Positions 49,360-57,651 of a stretch of DNA of 64,000 nucleotides are shown here, one piece after another. Position numbers and translations under genes: made by a program. Under the pieces are notes generated by a model. That model was given only the letters and a program-made list of their open reading frames with translations. It was not told the origin of the DNA and did not search any database. This stretch comes from Opitutaceae bacterium. GTDB lineage: Bacteria; Verrucomicrobiota; Verrucomicrobiia; Opitutales; Opitutaceae. The stretch covers positions 1-64,000 of the forward strand of contig JAEUGY010000112.1 of NCBI GenBank assembly GCA_016794625.1. The letters run 5' to 3'. Each line of letters begins with the position of its first letter. Within the stretch, counting starts at the first letter, position 1.

Positions 49360-52086
49360 ATGGCTTGGGATGTTCAGTATCAACATGGAATCTGGCTGCC
49401 TCAGCTCGACTGGTGGCTCGATGCGCACCATCCGGTCGCCCGTTCGTTTGTTTCCCACGCCCATTTCGATCACTTGGCGGCGCACGAAGAAGTGATCTGT
49501 TCCGAAGGCACCGCCCGACTGATGCGGGCGCGCATGCCATCGGTCCGCCGGCACCATGTACTACCCTTTGGCCAGACGGAATCACTGACCGCCGACACCA
49601 CGGTCACTCTGCATCCGGCCGGTCACATCTATGGTTCGGCGCAATGTCTGCTTGAGCACGCCGAGCACGGACGGCTCTTGTACACCGGCGACTTCAAGCT
49701 GCGCCCGGGTCGCTCCGCGGAACGCTGCGCGACTCCCCGGGCCGACGTGCTGATCATGGAGACCACCTATGGTCGACCCCACTACGTGCTGCCACCCACC
49801 GAGCAGGTCCTGGCGGCCATTGCCCGATTCTGCATCGAGACGCTCGACGACCACGAAACACCCGTGCTCTACGGCTACAGCCTCGGCAAGAGCCAGGAGC
49901 TGCTCTCCGGCCTGGCGGAAGCGCGGTTGCCCGTCATGCTCCATCCGCAGGCCCACCGCCTGACGCAGGTGTATGAGGAGCTCGGCGTCGCTTTTCCACC
50001 CTACCGCCTGTTCGAAGCGGCTTCGCTCGCGGGTCACATCGTCATCTGCCCGCCTCAGGCGCCGGGGTCGCCGTTTCTCCGCCAGATCCCGCGCCGGCGC
50101 ACCGCAACCATCACCGGGTGGGCGATCGATCCCGGCACCCCGTTCCGGTCCCAATGCGATGCCGCGTTCCCGCTGTCCGACCATGCCGACTTCGAGGACC
50201 TCCTCCGATACGTCGAGCTGGTGCAACCGCGGCGTGTGCTGACCTTGCACGGCTTTGCCAGCGACTTTGCCCGCACCCTCCGGCAGCGGGGAATAGAAGC
50301 CTGGGCGATCAACGAGGACAACCAGCTCGAGATTCCCCTCGGCCTGCCCGTGGTCTCCGCGGCTACCGTCCCTGCTGCGGCTGCCCGGTCGAACGTGGAT
50401 CAGACGGCGGAAACCCCGGCGGAGGCCGGTGACTTCCGACGGTTTGTCTCCGCCGCGGAGGTGGTCCGCGGGCTCAGCCGCAAGAACGAAAAGGTCCAGC
50501 ACCTCTCCACCTACCTTGCCGGACTGAGGACGCGGGACGCCGGGCTGGCCGCCCTCTATTTTACCGGACGCCCGTTCGCGGCCGCTGACGATCGCTCGCT
50601 CCAGCTCGGGTGGTCGGCCATCCGCCGGGCGGTGCTCGAGGTCACCGGACTGACCCCCGACGATTTCCGTCGAACGTATCTGCGGACCAGTGACAGCGGG
50701 GAAACGGCCGAGGCGCTGCTCACCGGCCGCACCCGGCCCGTCGCCTGCACGCTCGGCGAGATCGGCGACCTCCTCGACGAGCTGGCCCGACTCCGGAGCC
50801 CGGCCTTGAAACTGACCCGGCTGCAGGAGCGCCTCGCCACACTCACCCCCGGAGAGGGCAGGTACCTCGTGAAAATCATGACGGGCGACCTGCGGATCGG
50901 CTTGAAGGAGGGACTCGTCGAGGAAGCCGTCGCCCAGTCCTCGGGCCAGCCGGTCGAAGCGGTGCGCGAAGCCGTCATGGTGTCCGGCCATCTCGGCGCC
51001 GTGGTCGCGGCCGCGCGCGAGGGCAGGCTGGACCGCATCGCGCTCCGGCTCTTCCAGCCCATCGCCTTCATGCTGGCGAGCCCCGAGCCCACCGCCGAGG
51101 CGCTGCTCGCCCGGCTGAGCCCGCCGGTCTGGATCGAGGAAAAGTACGACGGCATCCGCTGCCAGGTGCATGCGCGCCCGGACCGGGCGGAGATCTACTC
51201 GCGCGACCTCCACCGGATTTCCGACCAGTTTCCCGAACTGGCGCGGGCAGCCCGCACGCTCGGCGAGGAGGTCATCATCGACGCCGAACTTCTCGCGTGG
51301 CGGGAAGGGCGGGCCCTCCCCTTTGCGGAACTCCAACGGCGGCTCGGCCGCCGGGGCGACGACTTTTTCTTCGGCGAAGAAGTTCCAGTCTCCCTCTCGT
51401 GCTTTGATCTGCTGGCCCACCGCGGTGAATCCCTGCTCCGACACCCGTTGAGCGAGCGCCGCCGGCGATTGGAGAGCGTGCTTTCCGCGCCCGGAGCCGC
51501 GGGCGGCCGCTTTCTGCTCGCGCCTGTCCGGACCGCGGCCGACGCCCTCACGATCGAAGAGGCGTTCCTCACCGCGCGGCAACGCGGCAACGAGGGCCTC
51601 ATGGCCAAGGACCCGGCCAGTCCCTATACCCCGGGGCGACGAGGACTGGCCTGGTTGAAGTTGAAAAAGGCCTACGCGACGCTGGATGTCGTGGTGGTCG
51701 GCGTCGAGTACGGTCACGGCAAGCGCCGCGGGGTGCTGAGCGACTACACCTTCGCCATCCGCGACGAGTCCACCGACCGCCTGCTCACCGTCGGCAAAGC
51801 CTACACGGGCCTGACCGACGTGGAGATCGCCCGGTTCACCGAACACTTTCTCGAACACACGCTGGAGGTGCGCGGGCGCTTCCGCCGCGTGGTGCCCCAG
51901 ATTGTACTCGAGGTTGCCTTCGACACCATCCAGCCCAGCGCCCGCCACGACAGCGGTTTCGCGCTCCGGTTTCCGCGGATCTCCCGCATCCGGGCGGACA
52001 AGACCGTGGCGGAAATCGACACCCTCGACACCTGCCGACGCCTGGCCGCCGCGGCGGCCGCCCCTCCCGCTCCGGAGTCGCCGTGA
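49360..52086 (+). CDS. Fused ligase-associated exonuclease and ATP-dependent DNA ligase
   Basis: 908 residues from ATG 49360. Residues 1-330 are a metallo-beta-lactamase/beta-CASP nuclease: SHAHFDH (32-38), LHPAGHIYGSAQ, YTGDFK, METTYG, LSDHADFEDLL. After a short linker, residues 360-905 form a full ATP-dependent ligase: N-terminal DNA-binding helices, the adenylation motif EEKYDGIR with nucleophile Lys595, then DAELLAW, EGLMAKDP, WLKLKK and an OB-fold. In many bacteria exonuclease and ligase are separate neighbours of an Lhr-type helicase and a phosphoesterase; here they are one chain. I see no stop or frameshift between them. GTGA overlap couples it to the helicase. An open frame back to 49189 overlaps uppP and is not used. 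Confidence 0.93.
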   Translation: MAWDVQYQHGIWLPQLDWWLDAHHPVARSFVSHAHFDHLAAHEEVICSEGTARLMRARMPSVRRHHVLPFGQTESLTADTTVTLHPAGHIYGSAQCLLEHAEHGRLLYTGDFKLRPGRSAERCATPRADVLIMETTYGRPHYVLPPTEQVLAAIARFCIETLDDHETPVLYGYSLGKSQELLSGLAEARLPVMLHPQAHRLTQVYEELGVAFPPYRLFEAASLAGHIVICPPQAPGSPFLRQIPRRRTATITGWAIDPGTPFRSQCDAAFPLSDHADFEDLLRYVELVQPRRVLTLHGFASDFARTLRQRGIEAWAINEDNQLEIPLGLPVVSAATVPAAAARSNVDQTAETPAEAGDFRRFVSAAEVVRGLSRKNEKVQHLSTYLAGLRTRDAGLAALYFTGRPFAAADDRSLQLGWSAIRRAVLEVTGLTPDDFRRTYLRTSDSGETAEALLTGRTRPVACTLGEIGDLLDELARLRSPALKLTRLQERLATLTPGEGRYLVKIMTGDLRIGLKEGLVEEAVAQSSGQPVEAVREAVMVSGHLGAVVAAAREGRLDRIALRLFQPIAFMLASPEPTAEALLARLSPPVWIEEKYDGIRCQVHARPDRAEIYSRDLHRISDQFPELARAARTLGEEVIIDAELLAWREGRALPFAELQRRLGRRGDDFFFGEEVPVSLSCFDLLAHRGESLLRHPLSERRRRLESVLSAPGAAGGRFLLAPVRTAADALTIEEAFLTARQRGNEGLMAKDPASPYTPGRRGLAWLKLKKAYATLDVVVVGVEYGHGKRRGVLSDYTFAIRDESTDRLLTVGKAYTGLTDVEIARFTEHFLEHTLEVRGRFRRVVPQIVLEVAFDTIQPSARHDSGFALRFPRISRIRADKTVAEIDTLDTCRRLAAAAAAPPAPESP

Positions 52087-54719
52087 GTGCCCCCCTCCCT
52101 CCGCCGGATCCCGGCGACGACACGCTCCACGCTTCCCTCCATCCCGAACTCTCGCGCTGGTTTCGCCGGCGCTTCGGCGCCTTTTCACCCGCCCAGCGCG
52201 CCGCCGTGCCCGCGGTGCTGCGGGGGGAATCGACGCTGCTCAGTTCCCCGACCGGGAGCGGCAAGACGCTCGCGGCCTTTCTCGCGGTCTTTGACGCCTT
52301 GCGACGCACCCGCGACGCAGGCGGGGAGGACGGCGGCATTGCCGCCATCTACGTGTCCCCCCTCCGCGCGCTCGCCTACGACCTGCAGAAAAACCTGAAG
52401 GATCCCCTGACCGAACTGGGCTGGTCCTGGCTTCGCATCGCGGCGCGGACCGGCGACACCACGCCAGCGGAACGGGCGCGCCAGAAACGCCGCCCGCCCC
52501 ACCTCCTCGTCACCACCCCGGAGAGCCTGACGCTGCTGCTCAGCCAGCCGGGTTGGCAAGGCGCCCTCCGATCGACCCGCTATCTCATCATCGACGAGTT
52601 GCATGCGCTGGCGGAAAACAAACGCGGCGCCCTGCTCATGCTGGCCGCGGAACGATTGGAAGAGCTCGTGGCGAGTCCGCGCGCTCTCGCCGCGACGAAC
52701 ACCCCGCGTACCCCAGGACTCGTCCGCATCGGACTTTCCGCCACCGTTTCCCCTCTGCCCGCCATGGCCGAATTTCTGGTCGGGCCTGGACGTACCTGCC
52801 GGGTGTTGGACGTGGCTCAGGCCCGTCCGGCCCGGGTCGAGGTGTTCTCGCCGCTCAGCCAGTCGCCCTACCCTCCGGCCGGTTTCACCGCCACCCGTGT
52901 CCTGCGCGAGCTCGGCGACCTCATCGCGACCAAACGCACCACCCTCGTCTTTACCAACACCCGCAGCGGTGCGGAAAGCATCGGTGTCCGCCTGAAGCAG
53001 ACGCTTCCCTCGCTGGCCGCACGGATCGAAGTCCACCATGCATCCCTCGATCGAGCCATCCGCCTGGAGGTGGAGGATCGCCTGAAGAAAGGCGAACTGC
53101 GCGCCGTCGTCTGCTCGACCTCGCTGGAGATGGGCATCGACATCGGATCGGTGGACACCGTCGTCATGATCTCCGCCCCCAAGGGCGTGGCGCGCGCCCT
53201 GCAGCGCGTCGGGCGCTCGGGTCACTCGATGGGCGAGACCAGTCACGGTCTCCTGGTGGCCACCAACATCAACGATCTTGCCGAGTGCGCCGTCACCGCG
53301 CTCTGCATGGAGCAGCGCGCACTCGAGCCGGTGCGCTTTTCCCGCAATCCCCTCGACGTGCTGGCCCAGCACCTGGTCAGCATGGCGGTGTTTGCCAGCG
53401 TGACCCCGGATGAGGCGTACGCGTGTGTGCGCCGTAGCCAGCCCTTCCGCGACCTCGACCGGGGCGACTTCGACCGGGTCGTCCGCTACCTCGAAGGCGG
53501 CGGCGAGTCACTGGAACGCAACTACAAGGCGATCTTCGGCAAAATCCGGATCGACGCGTCGGGATGCCTCGCCCTGCCGGCCCCGCGCATCGCCCGGGAT
53601 TTTTACCAGAACATCGGCACGATTGCGTCCGAAAGCATGGTCACCGTGCGCCTTGGCCGACGAAATCTCGGACAGGTGGAAGAGTCGTTCATGAAAGGAT
53701 TGCGGCCGGGCGACCTCTTCGTCCTGAACGGCCGGACCGTGCGGCTCGTCGAAACACGCCTGCTCACCGCCAAGGTGACGGAAGCGGCCGGGGCTCTGCC
53801 GACCGTGCCGCGTTGGAATGCCAACAAGATGCCGCTGGCCAGCGGACTGGCGGCGGCCGTCGTCCGATTGCGTACGGAACTGGCGCAACTCCTTGACCCC
53901 GGCGCCGAGCGCGGGCCGATGACCGAACGACTCGCGCGGGCCAACCAGCGGCTGCAGGAACGGTACCGTCTGTCGGAGGCCAATGCAGCCGCGCTCGCGC
54001 GGCACTTTGCCCTCCAGACACAGGTTTCAGTGATTCCAACGGATCGGTTTTTCCTCATCGAGCTCTATGCCGAGAAGGAGCTCCGCCACGTCTTTTTTCA
54101 TTCGTTGATTGGACGCGGCGCCAACGACGCTCTTTCGCGGATCGTTGCTCAGCGGGTGCAGGACACCTGGGGCGGCAACGCCCTCGTCACCATCGACGAC
54201 TACGGCTTTCTTCTGACGTTGAAGCCCTTCCAAGCCGCCGACACCCCCGAAGCATGGCGCCCCCTCTTCGCACGGCACGGCGCAGAAACCGCCCTCCGCC
54301 AGGCGCTCGCGGACAGCAATCTGGTGAGGTGGCAGTTTCGGGGCACCGCGCAGACCGGTTTAATGGTGCCCCGCCGGGTCCACGGCGAGGAGCGCGGGGC
54401 GCGTGCGCTGCAATGGAGCTCGGATCTGATTTTCGACGTGCTGCGCCGGCATGAGCCCGGGCACCCTCTTCTGGAGGAGGCATATGCCGAGGCGACGCTG
54501 CGTTTCCTTGATCTGACCCGGGCGCTCGCCTTTCTCGACGAGGTCAGCACGTTACCATGGTCCCTGCGACCGGTTTCCCGGGTCAGTCCGTTTTCGTTCG
54601 GTATTTTCGTCAGCAAGATCAAGGAGACCATGACGCTGGAGGACCCGGAAACCACCATTGAACGCCTCTACCACGACATGTATGGCCGCGACGCCGACCC
54701 AGCCCGTCCCGCGCACTGA
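52083..54719 (+). CDS. Ligase-associated Lhr-type DEXH-box helicase
   Basis: 878 residues from GTG 52083. Helicase motifs: Q-like FGAFSPAQRAAVP, Walker A SSPTGSGKTLAAF (54-66), VSPLRALAYDLQKNL, DELH (171-174), LSATVSPL, the second RecA domain with VVCSTSLEMGIDIGSVD and ALQRVGRSGHSMGETS. A winged-helix and a beta-barrel part of the Lhr core follow; the size fits Lhr-Core without the long C-terminal extension of full Lhr. In the known gene set it unwinds 3'-tailed duplexes for repair with ligase, nuclease and phosphoesterase. It overlaps the exonuclease-ligase by four bases and the phosphoesterase by 38. Confidence 0.94.
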   Translation: MSAPLPPPDPGDDTLHASLHPELSRWFRRRFGAFSPAQRAAVPAVLRGESTLLSSPTGSGKTLAAFLAVFDALRRTRDAGGEDGGIAAIYVSPLRALAYDLQKNLKDPLTELGWSWLRIAARTGDTTPAERARQKRRPPHLLVTTPESLTLLLSQPGWQGALRSTRYLIIDELHALAENKRGALLMLAAERLEELVASPRALAATNTPRTPGLVRIGLSATVSPLPAMAEFLVGPGRTCRVLDVAQARPARVEVFSPLSQSPYPPAGFTATRVLRELGDLIATKRTTLVFTNTRSGAESIGVRLKQTLPSLAARIEVHHASLDRAIRLEVEDRLKKGELRAVVCSTSLEMGIDIGSVDTVVMISAPKGVARALQRVGRSGHSMGETSHGLLVATNINDLAECAVTALCMEQRALEPVRFSRNPLDVLAQHLVSMAVFASVTPDEAYACVRRSQPFRDLDRGDFDRVVRYLEGGGESLERNYKAIFGKIRIDASGCLALPAPRIARDFYQNIGTIASESMVTVRLGRRNLGQVEESFMKGLRPGDLFVLNGRTVRLVETRLLTAKVTEAAGALPTVPRWNANKMPLASGLAAAVVRLRTELAQLLDPGAERGPMTERLARANQRLQERYRLSEANAAALARHFALQTQVSVIPTDRFFLIELYAEKELRHVFFHSLIGRGANDALSRIVAQRVQDTWGGNALVTIDDYGFLLTLKPFQAADTPEAWRPLFARHGAETALRQALADSNLVRWQFRGTAQTGLMVPRRVHGEERGARALQWSSDLIFDVLRRHEPGHPLLEEAYAEATLRFLDLTRALAFLDEVSTLPWSLRPVSRVSPFSFGIFVSKIKETMTLEDPETTIERLYHDMYGRDADPARPAH

Positions 54720-55359
54720 AGTGCTCCCGGGCATCTGGCTGGATGCCCGGCGCGCCGTGTATTTCGATTCGCTCCGGCTCCTGGTGGTCGCGGATTTGCA
54801 TTGGGGATACGCCGAGAGCCACCGGCGCCGGGGCAATCTCGTGCCGCTGTGGGGCGACGAGGAGATCGAGCAACGCCTCCAAGATCTCGTGCAGGACTTT
54901 CGGCCGGAGGGCATGCTCTGGCTGGGCGACTCCCTCCACACCGCCGAAGGCCGCTCCGGCGCTGATCGTTTTCTCGCCGCCCCGCCCGTGCCTGTGAGTG
55001 TGCTCGCGGGCAATCACGATGCCTCCTGGTCCGCCATCACGGGACGCTCCCTGCTCCGCGACGGCTACTGGTTTCACCACGGTGACCGGGCGGAAGAGAT
55101 GCCGCCCGGCGGCGCGATCGAGGTGGTGGGCCACCACCATCCGGCGCTGCACTGGAGTGACGGCGCCGGCGGCCGCGTCAAACTTCCGCTGCTCGTGGCT
55201 TCACCCCGGCGCCTTGTCCTGCCCGCCTTTTCCCCGTGGGCCGGAGGCGCTCCCTGGCACCGGTCCGCCGCGGATGAAACCCTGTGGGCTATCGCCCCGC
55301 GGAGAATTTTTGCCATTCCCATCGCGTTCGAATCCTCTCCCGACCGGCATCTACCATGA
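54682..55359 (+). CDS. Ligase-associated metallophosphoesterase
   Basis: 225 residues from ATG 54682; a TTG at 54658 would add eight residues. Calcineurin-like motifs are all present: LLVVADLHWGYAES, LWLGDSLHT, SVLAGNHDASW, EVVGHHHPAL and a late GHxH-like region. This family is the fourth member of the bacterial Lhr/ligase/exonuclease/phosphoesterase repair set and acts on phosphodiester bonds with a metal pair. Overlap of start with the helicase end and of its stop with the DUF3108 start indicates coupled translation. Confidence 0.92.
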   Translation: MAATPTQPVPRTEVLPGIWLDARRAVYFDSLRLLVVADLHWGYAESHRRRGNLVPLWGDEEIEQRLQDLVQDFRPEGMLWLGDSLHTAEGRSGADRFLAAPPVPVSVLAGNHDASWSAITGRSLLRDGYWFHHGDRAEEMPPGGAIEVVGHHHPALHWSDGAGGRVKLPLLVASPRRLVLPAFSPWAGGAPWHRSAADETLWAIAPRRIFAIPIAFESSPDRHLP

Positions 55360-56144
55360 ACTGCGTTCGCTCGCTCCTGCTCCTCCTTGCCCTCGCTCCG
55401 CCCATGCTCGCTGCACCCTTCACCGCTCTGAAAGACGGAGAACGCTTCCGCTATCGCACCAGTTGGGGCATCTTCTCCAATGCGGGCGAAGTCGTGATTG
55501 AAGCACGGAAGATCGATCTCGAGGGCAAATCCGTGTTCCGCATCACCACCCACATTGCGTCGCGCGGCTTCGTCCGAGGAGTTTACAACTTCGATGACCA
55601 GGGAGAGCTCCTGATCGAGGCGGCCACCGGTCGCGTGCTCAGTGCCAGCGACAAAGGCATCAGTGGTTCGAAACAGCTGCACAGTGAAACCCATTTCGAT
55701 TATGAACGACGTATGGCGCGCCACGTCGACATCGCGCGACCCGAGCGCAATCGCGAGTTTCCGATCCCGGACGGAGATCCGGTCGATCTGATTTCCGCAC
55801 TGATCCAAACCCGGGAGTGGACCCTGCAGGTGGGTGAACGAAAGCCCGCCCTGGTGTACTTCGGCCGTGATCTGTATCCCATCGTCATCACGGCCGACGG
55901 CCGGGAAACCTTGCGCACCCTGCAGGGCAAGGTCTCCACCCTGCGCCTGGTGCCCACGATGGAGTCGGAGGCGCCGCGCGGCGTGTTCAAACGCGGTGGC
56001 GAGATCAAGGTCTGGGTCTCGGAGACACCTTCACGCCAGCCCGTGCAAATGCAGCTCAAGCTGAATTTCGGCACAGCGCTGCTCACCCTCGCCGAACACA
56101 CGATCACACCGTCCACGAACGCAAGCACGGCCGCGGTGCCGTGA
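55356..56144 (+). CDS. Exported DUF3108 protein
   Basis: 262 residues from ATG 55356, overlapping the phosphoesterase stop; the frame back to 55284 is inside that gene. It has a signal peptide (LLLLLALAPPMLAAPF) and a single DUF3108 domain: GERFRYRTSWGIFSNAGEVVIEARK, HIASRGFVRGVYNFDD, FDYERRMARHV, LIQTREWTLQVGERKPALVYFGRDLYP and GEIKVWVSETPSRQPVQMQLKLNFG. DUF3108 proteins are periplasmic beta-rich proteins of unknown function, often near lipid or envelope genes. It is odd to find it coupled to DNA repair genes and a glycosyltransferase. Confidence 0.88.
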   Translation: MNCVRSLLLLLALAPPMLAAPFTALKDGERFRYRTSWGIFSNAGEVVIEARKIDLEGKSVFRITTHIASRGFVRGVYNFDDQGELLIEAATGRVLSASDKGISGSKQLHSETHFDYERRMARHVDIARPERNREFPIPDGDPVDLISALIQTREWTLQVGERKPALVYFGRDLYPIVITADGRETLRTLQGKVSTLRLVPTMESEAPRGVFKRGGEIKVWVSETPSRQPVQMQLKLNFGTALLTLAEHTITPSTNASTAAVP

Positions 56145-56167
56145 CCCCAGCGGGGCGGGCCTGTCGC

Positions 56168-57112
56168 ATGACCTCGATTCTCGTCCTGCGCGGCGGAGCC
56201 CTCGGGGACTTCTTGCTCACGCTGCCCTTGTTGCGAGCGCTCCGGCGTCGTTGGCCCTCGGCGTGCCTTGAGCTGGTCGGCAACGCCACCGCAGCCGCCC
56301 TCGCGGTCGAGGCGGGCTTGCTCCAGGCGGCGCATTCCCAGCACGAAGCCCGGTGGGTCGGGCTCTACCAATCCGCGCTGCCGCCGGCGCTCGGCGACTG
56401 GTTGTCGTCGTTCGACCTCGTCCTCAGCGCCTGGCCCGATCCGGAGTCGAGGTTCTCCCGGATCTTCCCCCTCCGCGCGGGGCAGACCTTTGTCCCCATC
56501 GCTCCGATCGTGGAAGGGGCCGGTCCGGCTTGGCGCCAGCTTTTGGTTGCCGCGCAGGCCGCGTTCGGGGGCGACTTTGGCATGGGGGACGAAATCCCCC
56601 GCCTTCCGGTCCCGCCTTCAGCCCGGGAGGAAGGTCGGAAGCGCCTCGGGTTCGACCTCAGTCCCGGAGGACCGGGTCCGATCGCGCTGCATCCGGGCAG
56701 CGGTTCGCGGCGCAAGAACGCTCCGTGGCCCGAATGGAGCCAGCTGCTCCACCAGCTGGCTCCCCGCCCCACCCTGGTGGTGCTGGGTGAGGCCGAGGCG
56801 GCGTTGCCGGCCGGGGTCGAGGACCGAAAGTCAGCGTCGGTGCGCCTCGCCCGCGAGTGGCCGCTGCCCGTGCTGGCCGGCGCTTTGTCGTACTGCTCCG
56901 GATACATTGGACACGATACCGGGGTCAGCCACCTGGCTGCATCGATCGGCGTGCCCTCCCTGCTGGTCTTCGGACCCACGGATCCCGCCGTCTGGTCTCC
57001 TCCCGGCGGAAACGTCACGTGCCTGCGCCCGCACTCCGACCGGGTGAGCCTTCCCGTCGACGAGATCCTGCGCCGGCTTCAATCGGCGGTCACGGTGGGC
57101 ACGGTCCACTGA
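56168..57112 (+). CDS. Glycosyltransferase family 9 (heptosyltransferase-like)
   Basis: 314 residues from ATG 56168, which gives the usual ILVLRGGALGDFLLTLPLLRAL start; a GTG at 56141 that overlaps the DUF3108 stop is the alternative. The C-terminal domain has ALHPGSGSRRKNAPWPEWSQLL and the nucleotide-sugar region YIGHDTGVSHLAASIGVPSLLVFGPTDPAVWSP, both standard for family 9 enzymes that add heptose or a related sugar to lipopolysaccharide. Acceptor unknown. Its last 34 bases overlap the end of the convergent glycosylase gene. Confidence 0.9.
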   Translation: MTSILVLRGGALGDFLLTLPLLRALRRRWPSACLELVGNATAAALAVEAGLLQAAHSQHEARWVGLYQSALPPALGDWLSSFDLVLSAWPDPESRFSRIFPLRAGQTFVPIAPIVEGAGPAWRQLLVAAQAAFGGDFGMGDEIPRLPVPPSAREEGRKRLGFDLSPGGPGPIALHPGSGSRRKNAPWPEWSQLLHQLAPRPTLVVLGEAEAALPAGVEDRKSASVRLAREWPLPVLAGALSYCSGYIGHDTGVSHLAASIGVPSLLVFGPTDPAVWSPPGGNVTCLRPHSDRVSLPVDEILRRLQSAVTVGTVH

Positions 57113-57624
57113 AACCGCCAGGGCTTCGCCGCCCACGTCGCGCCCGCGTAGTCAATCCCGACGCGGGGGCCGGACCGGAGGGTGCCCCGTGGCGGGCGAC
57201 ATCCATCATCCTCCAACCACAGGCCCGTTTCGAGCGAAACCAACGCCTGATTCAAGGAACGATCGACGCCGAGGAGGCGGGTGACCCGACCGGGTCCGAT
57301 CGCACCCTCCACGCCGCGGATCAGGACCGCGGCCGGCCACCCCTCCGGTCCCGTCACGAGATTGAGCATCTCATGCCGGCCGTAACAGAGATACACATAC
57401 CACCTGCCTCCCGGGCGGTACATCACCTCGGTGCGGGCGGTGCGCCCGCGGGCCGCGTGACAGGCCAGATCCCGCTCCCCATGGTAGGCCTCCGTTTCGC
57501 AGATCCGGACCCGCAGCACGTCTCCCTCCGGTTTCCGCCGGACGAGGAGCTTCCCGATCAAACTGCGCGCCAAAGCAACCGTTTTTTGCGACTCGAATTC
57601 TTTTGCTTCTATGGCGCGCCCCAT
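57079..57624 (-). CDS. DNA-3-methyladenine glycosylase (AAG/MPG type)
   Basis: 181 residues from ATG 57624; the upstream open frame to 57945 is antisense to the transporter gene. The AAG fold is evident: LARSLIGKLLVRRK, the catalytic glutamate region CETEAYHGERDLACHAARG, RTARTEVMYRPGGRWYVYLCYGRHEMLNLVTG and AAVLIRGVEG. It removes alkylated purines to start base-excision repair. Tail-to-tail overlap with the glycosyltransferase gene and head-to-head placement with the MFS gene, 27 bases apart, leave very little room for its promoter. Confidence 0.95.
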   Translation of the reverse strand: MGRAIEAKEFESQKTVALARSLIGKLLVRRKPEGDVLRVRICETEAYHGERDLACHAARGRTARTEVMYRPGGRWYVYLCYGRHEMLNLVTGPEGWPAAVLIRGVEGAIGPGRVTRLLGVDRSLNQALVSLETGLWLEDDGCRPPRGTLRSGPRVGIDYAGATWAAKPWRFQWTVPTVTAD

Positions 57625-57635
57625 GCGGACAGCGT

Positions 57636-57641
57636 AGCAGG
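57636..57641 (+). promoter_or_regulatory. Ribosome-binding site that sets the MFS gene start
   Basis: AGCAGG stands ten bases before the GTG at 57652. It is the only good Shine-Dalgarno match in the region and supports GTG over the very long upstream frame, which runs through the glycosyltransferase gene. Confidence 0.55.
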
Positions 57642-57651
57642 AAACAATCAC

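Noticed and set aside
49582..52188. Minus-strand frame of 868 codons opposite the exonuclease-ligase
   Set aside because: No motif is recognisable and the composition is that of an antisense frame; the plus strand has all ligase and nuclease motifs.
55318..55340. GTTCGAATCC, a T-loop-like sequence
   Set aside because: It lies inside the phosphoesterase coding sequence, and the flanks do not pair as a T-stem.
56857..57651. MFS gene starting as early as 56857
   Set aside because: The added 265 residues run through the glycosyltransferase and antisense to the glycosylase and match nothing; GTG 57652 has a ribosome-binding site.
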